This document shows, piece by piece, positions 1 through 6,128 of a stretch of DNA of 7,407 bases. The translations under genes were made by a program, and so were the position numbers. Position 1 is the first letter of the stretch. Every line of letters starts with the position of its first letter. The notes under the pieces are model-generated. The model saw nothing but the letters and a program-made list of their open reading frames with translations, did no database searches and was not told the DNA's origin. This DNA comes from Lachnospira sp. Lineage in GTDB: Bacteria; Bacillota; Clostridia; Lachnospirales; Lachnospiraceae. The stretch lies in contig JAGAJD010000225.1 in NCBI GenBank assembly GCA_017626275.1, positions 1-7,407 on the forward strand, given 5' to 3'.

Positions 1-8
1 AGATAAGT

Positions 9-464
9 ATGGAACAGATTAACATTGAAGATATTATGAAAGAAATCCGGGCGGAGATTAAAAGCAAAGGCTATACAGATAATGAGATTCCGTTCAGTGA
101 CATAGCATGTCTTGTCGGCGGCACGGAAATGCCGTTTGATATGAAGGACTATCTTGACGATATTTCCATGATGGACGAGAGCAGAACAGTCCTTGCATAC
201 AGAGATATTTCGTCTACAAGAAAGGGTATTGGCAAGCTGATTACATTTGTTAAAAAGGTTATCAGAAAAATGGTATGCTTTTATGTTGAGCCGCTTGTGG
301 ACGACCAGAACCGTTTTAATGAGCTTACAACGAGAGTTGCGGCACAGACAGTAAGAAGATATCAGGACGATGACGCAAGAATTGAGGAGCTTGAGAAGAA
401 GATTTACAAGTGTGAGAGAAGAATCCGTGAATTGGAAGAGGAATTAAGAAACAGCAGGGGTTAA
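9..464 (+). CDS. Small coiled-coil protein with basic amphipathic segment, polysaccharide-cluster accessory protein
   Basis: The protein has 151 residues and no enzyme domain that I recognise. Three parts are visible. Residues 1-33 form a helical, charged N-terminus (MEQINIEDIMKEIRAEIKSKGY). Residues 71-110 hold a basic amphipathic stretch (GKLITFVKKVIRKM) followed by FYVEPLVDDQNRFN. Residues 123-149 form a C-terminal coiled coil with clean heptads: I125, L128, I132, C135, I139, L142 and L146 occupy a/d positions. From memory, a similar arrangement (R/K-rich helix, then Y-x-x-P-x-x-x-x-Q-N-x-F-N) occurs in front of methyltransferase or glycosyltransferase domains in clostridial polysaccharide clusters; here it stands alone. 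It has no signal peptide and no full transmembrane helix, so it is probably cytoplasmic or peripheral to the membrane. The role is unknown; docking or scaffolding is an inference. The ribosome binding site lies beyond the window edge. A TAA at 4-6 in another frame may end an upstream gene. Confidence 0.85.
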   Translation: MEQINIEDIMKEIRAEIKSKGYTDNEIPFSDIACLVGGTEMPFDMKDYLDDISMMDESRTVLAYRDISSTRKGIGKLITFVKKVIRKMVCFYVEPLVDDQNRFNELTTRVAAQTVRRYQDDDARIEELEKKIYKCERRIRELEEELRNSRG

Positions 465-475
465 TCTACTGTTAT

Positions 476-481
476 AGGAGG
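476..481 (+). promoter_or_regulatory. Ribosome binding site of the GTG-started first glycosyltransferase
   Basis: A perfect AGGAGG lies 7 nt before the GTG at 489. It sits in the 24-nt gap after the coiled-coil gene, the longest gap in the window. This strong site supports the GTG as the true start and suggests independent, efficient translation initiation here. Confidence 0.85.
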
Positions 482-488
482 ATTATCA

Positions 489-1559
489 GTGAAAATCTAT
501 CAGTTGCTTCCGACGCTGTCGTTTGGTGATGCAGTCAGCAATGATACACTGGCGTTGGAGAAGGTTATAAAGAAGATGGGTTATAAAACGGAGATTTTTG
601 CGGAAAGCATTGATTCAAGACTGCCGAAGGGAACGGCTAAGTTTGTGGAAAAGCTTCCGAAGCTGAATGATAAGGATATTATTATTTACCACCTGTCTAC
701 GGGAACAAAGCTCAATTACAAAATGGGAGAGCTGCGTTGCAGAAAGCTTGTGATTTATCACAATATTACACCACCTTACTTTTTTGAAGAATACAGCATT
801 AAGTCGGCACAGCTTTGTCAGAGCGGATTAGAGGGAGCATTGTATCTTTCTGATAAGACGGATTATTGTCTGGCTGTTTCAGAATATAATAAAAAAGATT
901 TGATTAATATGGGATATAAGTGTCCGATAGATGTTCTTCCGATACTTATTCCATTTGATGATTATAAAAAGACGCCGTCGGCTAAGGTTATAAGTAAGTA
1001 TTCTGACGGCTATACAAATATTTTATTTACGGGAAGAATTGCACCGAATAAGAAGCAGGAGGACGTAATCAGAGCTTTTTATAATTATAAGAAGTTTTAT
1101 AATCCTAAGTCACGGCTGATTCTTGTTGGCTCGCATAACGGAATGGAGCGGTATTATCACAGATTGAAAAGCTATATAAATGCACTTGAACTTGAGGACG
1201 TTGTTTTTCCGGGACATATTAAATTTGATGAGATACTTGCTTATTATAAGGTTGCAGATGTGTTTTTATGTCAGAGCGAGCATGAGGGCTTCTGTGTGCC
1301 GCTTGTCGAGGCAATGTATTTTAATGTACCGATTGTGGCATATGATTCTTCCGCAATAAAAGGAACATTGGGAAATGGCGGTTTTGTTCTTAAAGAGAAG
1401 AACCCTGTTGAGACAGCCGGAGTGATTGACCGTATTGTCAGGGATACTTCTTTGAGAGAGCAGATTATAAAGGCACAGCAGGAAAGACTTCGTGATTTTG
1501 ATAATCAGGTTATTGAAAAACAGTTTAGGGAGTTTTTAGAGAAGTTTGTTAACGGCTGA
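489..1559 (+). CDS. GT4-family glycosyltransferase (GDAVSND / YHNITPP type)
   Basis: The 356-residue protein is a cytoplasmic retaining glycosyltransferase with the GT-B fold, of normal length for family GT4. The N-terminal acceptor domain shows the GDAVSNDT loop (residues 13-20), YHLSTG (67-72) and YHNITPP (90-96), a combination I associate with GT4 enzymes of O-antigen and capsule clusters. The C-terminal nucleotide-sugar domain begins near FTGRIAPNKK (180-189), whose R and K normally contact the donor diphosphate. It carries the EX7E signature E266/E274 in SEHEGFCVPLVEAM. There is no membrane helix, so it probably acts at the inner face on a lipid-linked acceptor. The start is GTG with a perfect AGGAGG 7 nt upstream. 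Eleven nucleotides separate it from the next glycosyltransferase. Mannosyl transfer is a guess from family resemblance; donor and acceptor cannot be read from sequence. Confidence 0.93.
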   Translation: MKIYQLLPTLSFGDAVSNDTLALEKVIKKMGYKTEIFAESIDSRLPKGTAKFVEKLPKLNDKDIIIYHLSTGTKLNYKMGELRCRKLVIYHNITPPYFFEEYSIKSAQLCQSGLEGALYLSDKTDYCLAVSEYNKKDLINMGYKCPIDVLPILIPFDDYKKTPSAKVISKYSDGYTNILFTGRIAPNKKQEDVIRAFYNYKKFYNPKSRLILVGSHNGMERYYHRLKSYINALELEDVVFPGHIKFDEILAYYKVADVFLCQSEHEGFCVPLVEAMYFNVPIVAYDSSAIKGTLGNGGFVLKEKNPVETAGVIDRIVRDTSLREQIIKAQQERLRDFDNQVIEKQFREFLEKFVNG

Positions 1560-1564
1560 AAGGA
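1560..1564 (+). promoter_or_regulatory. Ribosome binding site of the second glycosyltransferase
   Basis: AAGGA directly follows the TGA stop of the preceding gene and lies 6 nt before the ATG at 1571. The 11-nt spacing between the genes leaves room only for this site, so ribosomes ending upstream can restart here. Confidence 0.75.
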
Positions 1565-1570
1565 ATTGTT

Positions 1571-2755
1571 ATGAAAAGAAAGCTGGCATTTGTTGTACAG
1601 AGATACGGTCTTGAAGTAAACGGTGGTGCGGAGCTGCTGTCAAGACAGCTTGTAGAGCATCTTACGGATCGTTATGATATCGAGGTGCTTACAACTAAGG
1701 CGATAGAATATACTACATGGAAAAATGAATACACCGCTGATGAAGAGGTTATAAACGGTGTTAAGGTAAAGCGTTTTGGTGTTGAAAAGCCGAGGGATTT
1801 AAATAAGTTTGGAAAGTTTTCAGGAAAAGTCATCGGAAATCCGGCGCACACTATGGAGCAGGAGGAGGAGTGGTTTGATCTGCAGGGACCGCTCGTTCCT
1901 GAACTGATTCAGTATATTGAAGACCACGCAGACGATTACGAAGCATTTATTTTTATGACCTATCTGTATTACACGACAGTAAAGGGGCTTCCGAAGGTAA
2001 AGGATAAGGCAATTTTAATTTCAACGGCACATGATGAGCCGCCGATTTATTTGAAAACATTTGAGAAGCTTTTTCAGATGCCGAAGGCATTTTTTTATCT
2101 GACAGTGGAAGAGAAAAAATTTGTGGAGCGTAAGTTTAACAACGCACATATTATTAATAATGACGGCTTGGGCGGAAGCGGAGTCGAAGTTCCTGAACAT
2201 ATTGATTCGGAGAAATTTAAAAAAGAGAGAAATATACCGAATTATATGGTGTATGCGGGAAGAATCGATGAGGCGAAGGGCTGTAAGGAATTATTTGACT
2301 ATTTTTTAAGATATAAGCAGGAAAATCAAAATGATTTAAAGCTTGTTATGATGGGAAAGCCAGTTATTCATATTCCAAAGAGCGAGGATATTATAAGTCT
2401 TGGTTTTGTAAGCGAGCAGGAAAAGTTTGATGTAATGTCGGGCGCAAAATTTCTTATTATGCCGTCGCCGTTTGAAAGTTTGTCAATCGTCGTGCTTGAG
2501 GCGATGACGCTTTCCGTTCCTGTACTTGTAAACGGACGATGCGATGTGCTTAAAGGACATTGCGTAAGAAGCAACGGCGGACTGTATTACAAATCTTATT
2601 ATGAGTTTGAGGGCTGTACTAATTATATTCTTGAACACGAGTGTACGGCAGAGATTATGGGTAAAAACGGACAGGCTTACGTACAGGATAACTACACATG
2701 GGATAAAATTGTAAACAGATTTTCAGATATAGTAGAGCAGGTATGTGAAAAGTAA
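1571..2755 (+). CDS. GT4-family glycosyltransferase, first of a tandem paralogous pair
   Basis: The 394-residue protein is a GT-B fold, GT4-type glycosyltransferase. The acceptor domain opens with a beta strand and the NGGAELL loop (N17, G18, G19, A20, E21), typical of enzymes that place the donor pyrophosphate against a glycine loop. A central HDEPPIY motif (H154, D155, E156) follows a hydrophobic strand. The donor domain starts at YAGRIDEAKG (228-237) and holds the EX7E pair E302/E310 in PSPFESLSIVVLEAM. A C-terminal block with SNGGLYYKSYYEFEG helps define the subfamily. The next gene shares all of these blocks in the same order and spacing, so the two arose by duplication. There is no signal or membrane segment; it should act in the cytoplasm on a lipid-linked glycan. 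The start has AAGGA 6 nt upstream. The sugar specificity is unknown. Confidence 0.93.
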   Translation: MKRKLAFVVQRYGLEVNGGAELLSRQLVEHLTDRYDIEVLTTKAIEYTTWKNEYTADEEVINGVKVKRFGVEKPRDLNKFGKFSGKVIGNPAHTMEQEEEWFDLQGPLVPELIQYIEDHADDYEAFIFMTYLYYTTVKGLPKVKDKAILISTAHDEPPIYLKTFEKLFQMPKAFFYLTVEEKKFVERKFNNAHIINNDGLGGSGVEVPEHIDSEKFKKERNIPNYMVYAGRIDEAKGCKELFDYFLRYKQENQNDLKLVMMGKPVIHIPKSEDIISLGFVSEQEKFDVMSGAKFLIMPSPFESLSIVVLEAMTLSVPVLVNGRCDVLKGHCVRSNGGLYYKSYYEFEGCTNYILEHECTAEIMGKNGQAYVQDNYTWDKIVNRFSDIVEQVCEK

Positions 2756-2759
2756 AGGG
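2755..2759 (+). promoter_or_regulatory. Ribosome binding site that decides the start of the third glycosyltransferase
   Basis: AAGGG overlaps the last base of the preceding TAA stop. It lies only 2 nt before an ATG at 2762 but 8 nt before a second in-frame ATG at 2768. Eight nucleotides is a normal spacing and two is too close, so the site favours 2768. The protein then starts MKRIAFV, matching the MKRKLAFV start of its paralogue. Confidence 0.7.
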
Positions 2760-2767
2760 TAATGAGT

Positions 2768-3967
2768 ATGAAAAGAATTGCATTTGTGGCACCGTGGTAT
2801 GGTGATAATATTCCGGGCGGTGCGGAGGCTGCGTTAAGGGGAATTACAGACCATCTGTTTATGGCAGGAATGGATATTGAGATTCTTACAACTACCGTTG
2901 AAAAGTTCACGGCAGACTGGAATAAGGATTATTACAAACCGGGCGTGTATAAGAGCAAACTTGGCATTCCAATCAGAAGATTTCGTATCCGAAAGCGCAA
3001 TATTGCGGCATTTGACGCTGTTAATGCAAAGCTTATGCAGAAGGGGACGCTCACTGAACAGGAGGAGCAGACCTTTCATAAGGAAATGATAAACAGTCCT
3101 GACTTATATAAATATATCAGGGAAAATAAAGATAATTATTCATTTTTTGTCTTTATTCCGTATATGTTCGGTACAACTTACCATGGAGTGCAGGAATGTA
3201 TGGACAAGGCGGTGCTGATTCCATGTTTCCATGATGAGAGCTATGCACATATGAAGTCATTCAGGGAGGTTTATTCCAATGTTGCGGGAATGTTGTTCAA
3301 TGCACAGCCGGAGGAGGACCTCACAGACAGGTTATGTGATATTACACGTGTAAAGACAGAGGTAATGGGGCTTGGAGTTGACACAGAGCTTACTTATGAT
3401 GCGCAGCGTTTCAGAAATAAATTTAATATAAAAGAGCCGTTTATACTTTATGCAGGACGCAAGGACGAGGGCAAAAATATCTATACTCTGCTTGATTATT
3501 TTAAGAGATATAAGCTTGAGAATGGAGGTAATCTGAAGCTTGTATTAATCGGAGGCGGTGAGGTTAAGCTTCCAATGGAAGTTGCCGGCGATATCATTGA
3601 TTTGGGATTTGTGGATATTCAGGACAAATATGACGCTTATTCGGCAGCAGAGCTTTTATGCCAGCCTTCAAAGAATGAAAGCTTTTCATTTGTTATTATG
3701 GAGAGCTGGCTGTGTAACAGACCGGTGCTTGTCCATGAATTGTGTGATGTGACAAGAAATTTTGTGAGCTGTTCAAATGGCGGATTATATTTTAATAATT
3801 ACTATGACTTTGCGGGAACGGTTGACTATATTATTAATAATCCGGAAACAGCAAATCAGATGGCAAAGAATGGTCACGATTATGTGATGGATCATTTTGC
3901 ATGGAATGTTATTGTGGAAAAGTATCGGCGGTTTTTTGAAGAGTTAGAGGAACAGGGAAGAAAGTGA
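2768..3967 (+). CDS. GT4-family glycosyltransferase, second of the tandem paralogous pair
   Basis: The protein has 399 residues from the ATG at 2768 (401 from the ATG at 2762, which sits too near the ribosome binding site). It has the GT-B fold and GT4 type. It carries the PGGAEAAL loop (P16-E20), a PYMFGTTYHG strand-loop (131-140), HDE at 155-157, YAGRKDEGK at 228-236 and the EX7E pair E304/E312 in PSKNESFSFVIMESW. The end block SNGGLYFNNYYDFAG matches the neighbour upstream. The donor-domain motif sits at residue 228 in both proteins, which shows how little the overall layout has changed, yet many surface residues differ, so they probably make different linkages. Its TGA overlaps the next start by 4 nt (GTGA), which suggests coupled translation. 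It is expected to be cytoplasmic and membrane-peripheral. Donor and acceptor are unknown. Confidence 0.92.
   Translation: MKRIAFVAPWYGDNIPGGAEAALRGITDHLFMAGMDIEILTTTVEKFTADWNKDYYKPGVYKSKLGIPIRRFRIRKRNIAAFDAVNAKLMQKGTLTEQEEQTFHKEMINSPDLYKYIRENKDNYSFFVFIPYMFGTTYHGVQECMDKAVLIPCFHDESYAHMKSFREVYSNVAGMLFNAQPEEDLTDRLCDITRVKTEVMGLGVDTELTYDAQRFRNKFNIKEPFILYAGRKDEGKNIYTLLDYFKRYKLENGGNLKLVLIGGGEVKLPMEVAGDIIDLGFVDIQDKYDAYSAAELLCQPSKNESFSFVIMESWLCNRPVLVHELCDVTRNFVSCSNGGLYFNNYYDFAGTVDYIINNPETANQMAKNGHDYVMDHFAWNVIVEKYRRFFEELEEQGRK
3954..3967 (+). promoter_or_regulatory. Coupled stop/start: AGGGA and GTGA overlap
   Basis: AGGGA (3954-3958) inside the end of the third glycosyltransferase gene lies 5 nt before a GTG at 3964. 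The GTG overlaps the TGA stop (3965-3967) as GTGA. This is a classic arrangement for reinitiation by the same ribosome and would tie the amounts of the two enzymes together. Confidence 0.75.
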
Positions 3968-5010
3968 AAAAAGTTAAATATCTTATTGACGGCAGATTTT
4001 TGTCATCAATGTCATCAGGGGTAGACAGGTATGCATATCAGATTTTAAATGAGCTTGATAAGATATGCAGCGGTCTGGATATTTCGATTCTGGTTCCTGC
4101 AGATGCAAAGGAAGTACCGGACTACCGGAATATTAAAGTTATTATTTCACAAAAAACAAAATACTGGACACAGGTTGTATTTGGGAGTTTTGCGCGTCTG
4201 CATGGCATGACTCCCGTAAATTTGTGCAATGAGGTTTCAATGACAGCACCTAAAGGCATTGTATGTCTTCATGATGTGTGCTATGCTGAGACTGCCGATG
4301 TTTTTCCGTATGTTGATGAGATTCCGGCACAGGAGCGTGAATGGTTTCTGCGGGTATATAGAAGAATTAAAAAGAAAACAAAAAAAATAATTACTGTTTC
4401 TGAATTTTCAAAACAGAGAATAGAGAAACTTTTGGGGATTCCGGCAGAAAAGATTACGGTCATCGGAAATGGCTGGCAGCATTTTAAGGAAGTTAAAGAA
4501 GATGAAAGTGTGTTTATTCAGAATCCGCATTTGGCAAAGGGTGAGTATTTTTATACACTGACATCTGCCAATAAGAATAAAAATGCCGAATGGGTGCTTC
4601 GTGCGGCAAGGTTGAATCCTGACAGGCAGTTTGTTATATCGGGAAAAGGTCTTGAAGGAATAGCTGATTTTAAAGAATATCCCAATGTTATTTATACGGG
4701 ATTTGCATCTGACCGGACGGCGAAGGCTCTTATGAAGCACTGTAAGGCATTTCTGTTTCCGTCATACTATGAGGGCTTTGGTATTCCGCCGCTTGAGGCG
4801 TTAAGCACAGGAGCGCAGATAATTGTCTCAGAAAGGGCAAGCCTTCCTGAGATTTTTGGAAATGCTGCCCACTATATTAATCCTGATAATCCGAATGTCG
4901 ATTTGGAAAAGCTTTTGAAGGAGAATGTGGGAAATCCTGAAAGTGTGCTTACCGGATACAGTTGGAAAAATGCCGCTGAAAAATTGTTGTTGTTATTAGA
5001 AGAGGAATGA
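3964..5010 (+). CDS. GT4-family glycosyltransferase of the NKN-variant subgroup
   Basis: The 348-residue protein has the GT-B fold but belongs to a different GT4 subgroup from its neighbours. The acceptor domain has IDGRFL (8-13), the loop SGVDRYAYQIL (18-28, like the GIGRYT loop of related enzymes) and LHDVCY (102-107). The donor domain begins with YTLTSANKNKNAEWVLRAA, in which NKNKN (203-207) replaces the usual G-x-x-x-x-R-K-N. I recall a similar NKN version (S-S-x-x-x-N-K-N, then a Trp) in polysaccharide-cluster enzymes, so it is probably functional. The EX7E pair is E270/E278 in YYEGFGIPPLEAL. No membrane segment is seen. The start is GTG, overlapping the previous stop by 4 nt. An eight-A run at 4380-4387 lies within it. 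Only 4 nt separate it from the acylation gene that follows. The sugar transferred is unknown. Confidence 0.92.
   Translation: MKKVKYLIDGRFLSSMSSGVDRYAYQILNELDKICSGLDISILVPADAKEVPDYRNIKVIISQKTKYWTQVVFGSFARLHGMTPVNLCNEVSMTAPKGIVCLHDVCYAETADVFPYVDEIPAQEREWFLRVYRRIKKKTKKIITVSEFSKQRIEKLLGIPAEKITVIGNGWQHFKEVKEDESVFIQNPHLAKGEYFYTLTSANKNKNAEWVLRAARLNPDRQFVISGKGLEGIADFKEYPNVIYTGFASDRTAKALMKHCKAFLFPSYYEGFGIPPLEALSTGAQIIVSERASLPEIFGNAAHYINPDNPNVDLEKLLKENVGNPESVLTGYSWKNAAEKLLLLLEEE
4380..4387 (+). repeat. Eight-A homopolymer inside a glycosyltransferase gene
   Basis: A run of eight A covers the end of the T139 codon, the K140 and K141 codons and the first base of the I142 codon. It lies in a wider A-rich patch encoding IKKKTKKI. 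Losing one A creates TAA straight after K141. Gaining one A leads to TGA five codons later (4401-4403). Either change would remove the whole donor-binding domain, including EX7E. It may simply reflect Lys codon choice. Confidence 0.6.
5002..5006 (+). promoter_or_regulatory. Ribosome binding site of the SGNH/DltD-like gene
   Basis: GAGGA lies within the last codons of the preceding glycosyltransferase gene, 8 nt before the ATG at 5015. The preceding TGA ends only 4 nt before that ATG, so translation of the two genes is probably coupled. Confidence 0.7.
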
Positions 5011-5014
5011 AAAG

Positions 5015-6127
5015 ATGAAAAAGATAATGCCATTCATAAAATGTGTGGGATTTCTTGCGGGTCTTGCGCTGATATTAGGTGTGTGTGATTATTGCTTTGC
5101 ACCGTCGGGCTATGTAAGATTTATTCTGCATGAGATGAATAAGAAAGAAACCAATTACGATACGCTGGTTTTGGGCGCTTCACACGCAAGAAGTGCGATA
5201 TCTCCTGATTTTATCGATGAACAGCTTGGAACTAATACTTTAAATATTGCTGTTCCGGGGGCAACGGTAGATGACTCATATTATATGCTAAAGGACGCAT
5301 GTGACAGTAATGATGTAAAGACGGTTATTATTGATGTAGATTATCAGTACTGGGTTGAAGCACAGCCGACAGCATATTTTACAGAAGCATTTATCTGCCG
5401 TAATATCACTGATTTAGATGTTAAGCTTGAATATTATTGGAATAAAATGGATAGCATAGATATAAGAAATGTTGTCACAAGGAGATTAAGCTGGGATTGT
5501 TCGCCAAAGTCAGTTAAACGCAATTTAAAGGTTAAGAGAACGCAAGGTTATAAGAATTATCATATTGAAGCGGCTGGTGTTGACGGCAAGGTTGAAGGTG
5601 CTGACGGACCATATATGGGAAAGGGCTTCTTTTATCGTATTACATTTGGTGGAAAGCCCGGCGGAGCTGATTACATTAATTTGTGGATTGAAAGACAGTA
5701 TGCCGGAATTGATCCGAATGTGAGAGAACAGTTTCAGAGAATTATTGATTACTGTAATAAAAAGAATATTAAGATAATATGTGTAACTTCACCTATTGCA
5801 CCGTCTGCGATGAAAACCTTAGGTATGGAAAGGGTACATAATACTTTAAAGACTGCATTTGATGAATGGGGAGTGGAATATTATGACTTTAATCTTGCGC
5901 TGATGAGTGTGGTTCCAAGAGATGATATAGACTACGGTGATTTAGAGGGACATATGGGAGGAGAACTTGCACAGGAGTATTCTGCCGTGCTTGGAAAACT
6001 CTTAAAGGACGCACAGGACGGAGAGCTTGACAGAAGTCAGTATTTTTATTCGTCATTTGAAGAAATGTATGGCACGATGAAGACAGATTATACAAAAGCT
6101 ACGGGAAATGCTTGGGAGGGATATTAA
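5015..6127 (+). CDS. Membrane-anchored SGNH/DltD-like protein, partner of the downstream MBOAT acyltransferase
   Basis: The 370-residue protein has an N-terminal membrane anchor (about residues 7-24, after two Lys), so the body should lie outside the cytoplasm. The SGNH-type nucleophile block is LVLGASHARS (51-60) with S56 followed by H57, as in DltD and AlgJ-like proteins. LNIAVPGATVDD (76-87) fits the next block and CVTSPIAP (256-263) a later strand. The probable catalytic His is H313 in DLEGHMGGELAQEYS, with D309 four residues before it; the usual spacing is D-x-x-H. A Tyr-rich tail (336-370) follows the fold. Known DltD, AlgJ/AlgX and PatB proteins work with an MBOAT membrane protein to esterify teichoic acid, alginate or peptidoglycan. 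The MBOAT gene starts 1 nt downstream, so O-acylation of the polysaccharide made by the upstream enzymes is the best reading. The region before C24 (LGVC) is not a proper lipobox. The acyl group is probably acetyl, not proven. Confidence 0.85.
   Translation: MKKIMPFIKCVGFLAGLALILGVCDYCFAPSGYVRFILHEMNKKETNYDTLVLGASHARSAISPDFIDEQLGTNTLNIAVPGATVDDSYYMLKDACDSNDVKTVIIDVDYQYWVEAQPTAYFTEAFICRNITDLDVKLEYYWNKMDSIDIRNVVTRRLSWDCSPKSVKRNLKVKRTQGYKNYHIEAAGVDGKVEGADGPYMGKGFFYRITFGGKPGGADYINLWIERQYAGIDPNVREQFQRIIDYCNKKNIKIICVTSPIAPSAMKTLGMERVHNTLKTAFDEWGVEYYDFNLALMSVVPRDDIDYGDLEGHMGGELAQEYSAVLGKLLKDAQDGELDRSQYFYSSFEEMYGTMKTDYTKATGNAWEGY
6114..6120 (+). promoter_or_regulatory. Ribosome binding site of the MBOAT gene
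   Basis: GGGAGGG lies inside the last codons of the SGNH-like gene, 8 nt before the ATG at 6129. The stop codon and the next ATG are only 1 nt apart, so the two partner proteins are likely made in linked amounts. Confidence 0.75.
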
Positions 6128-6128
6128 A

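Noticed and set aside
465..488. Promoter or terminator in the longest intergenic gap
   Set aside because: The gap is only 24 nt, shows no inverted repeat or -35/-10 pair, and is explained by a ribosome binding site.
4408..4740. A 110-codon reading frame on the - strand
   Set aside because: It is fully inside the fourth glycosyltransferase gene on the opposite strand, with low-quality composition and no motif; it is a coding shadow.
5060..5095. Lipoprotein signal at C24 or C27 of the SGNH protein
   Set aside because: The residues before C24 are L-G-V, and Val at -1 does not fit a lipobox, which needs Gly, Ala or Ser; C27 is preceded by D-Y. A membrane anchor is the simpler reading.
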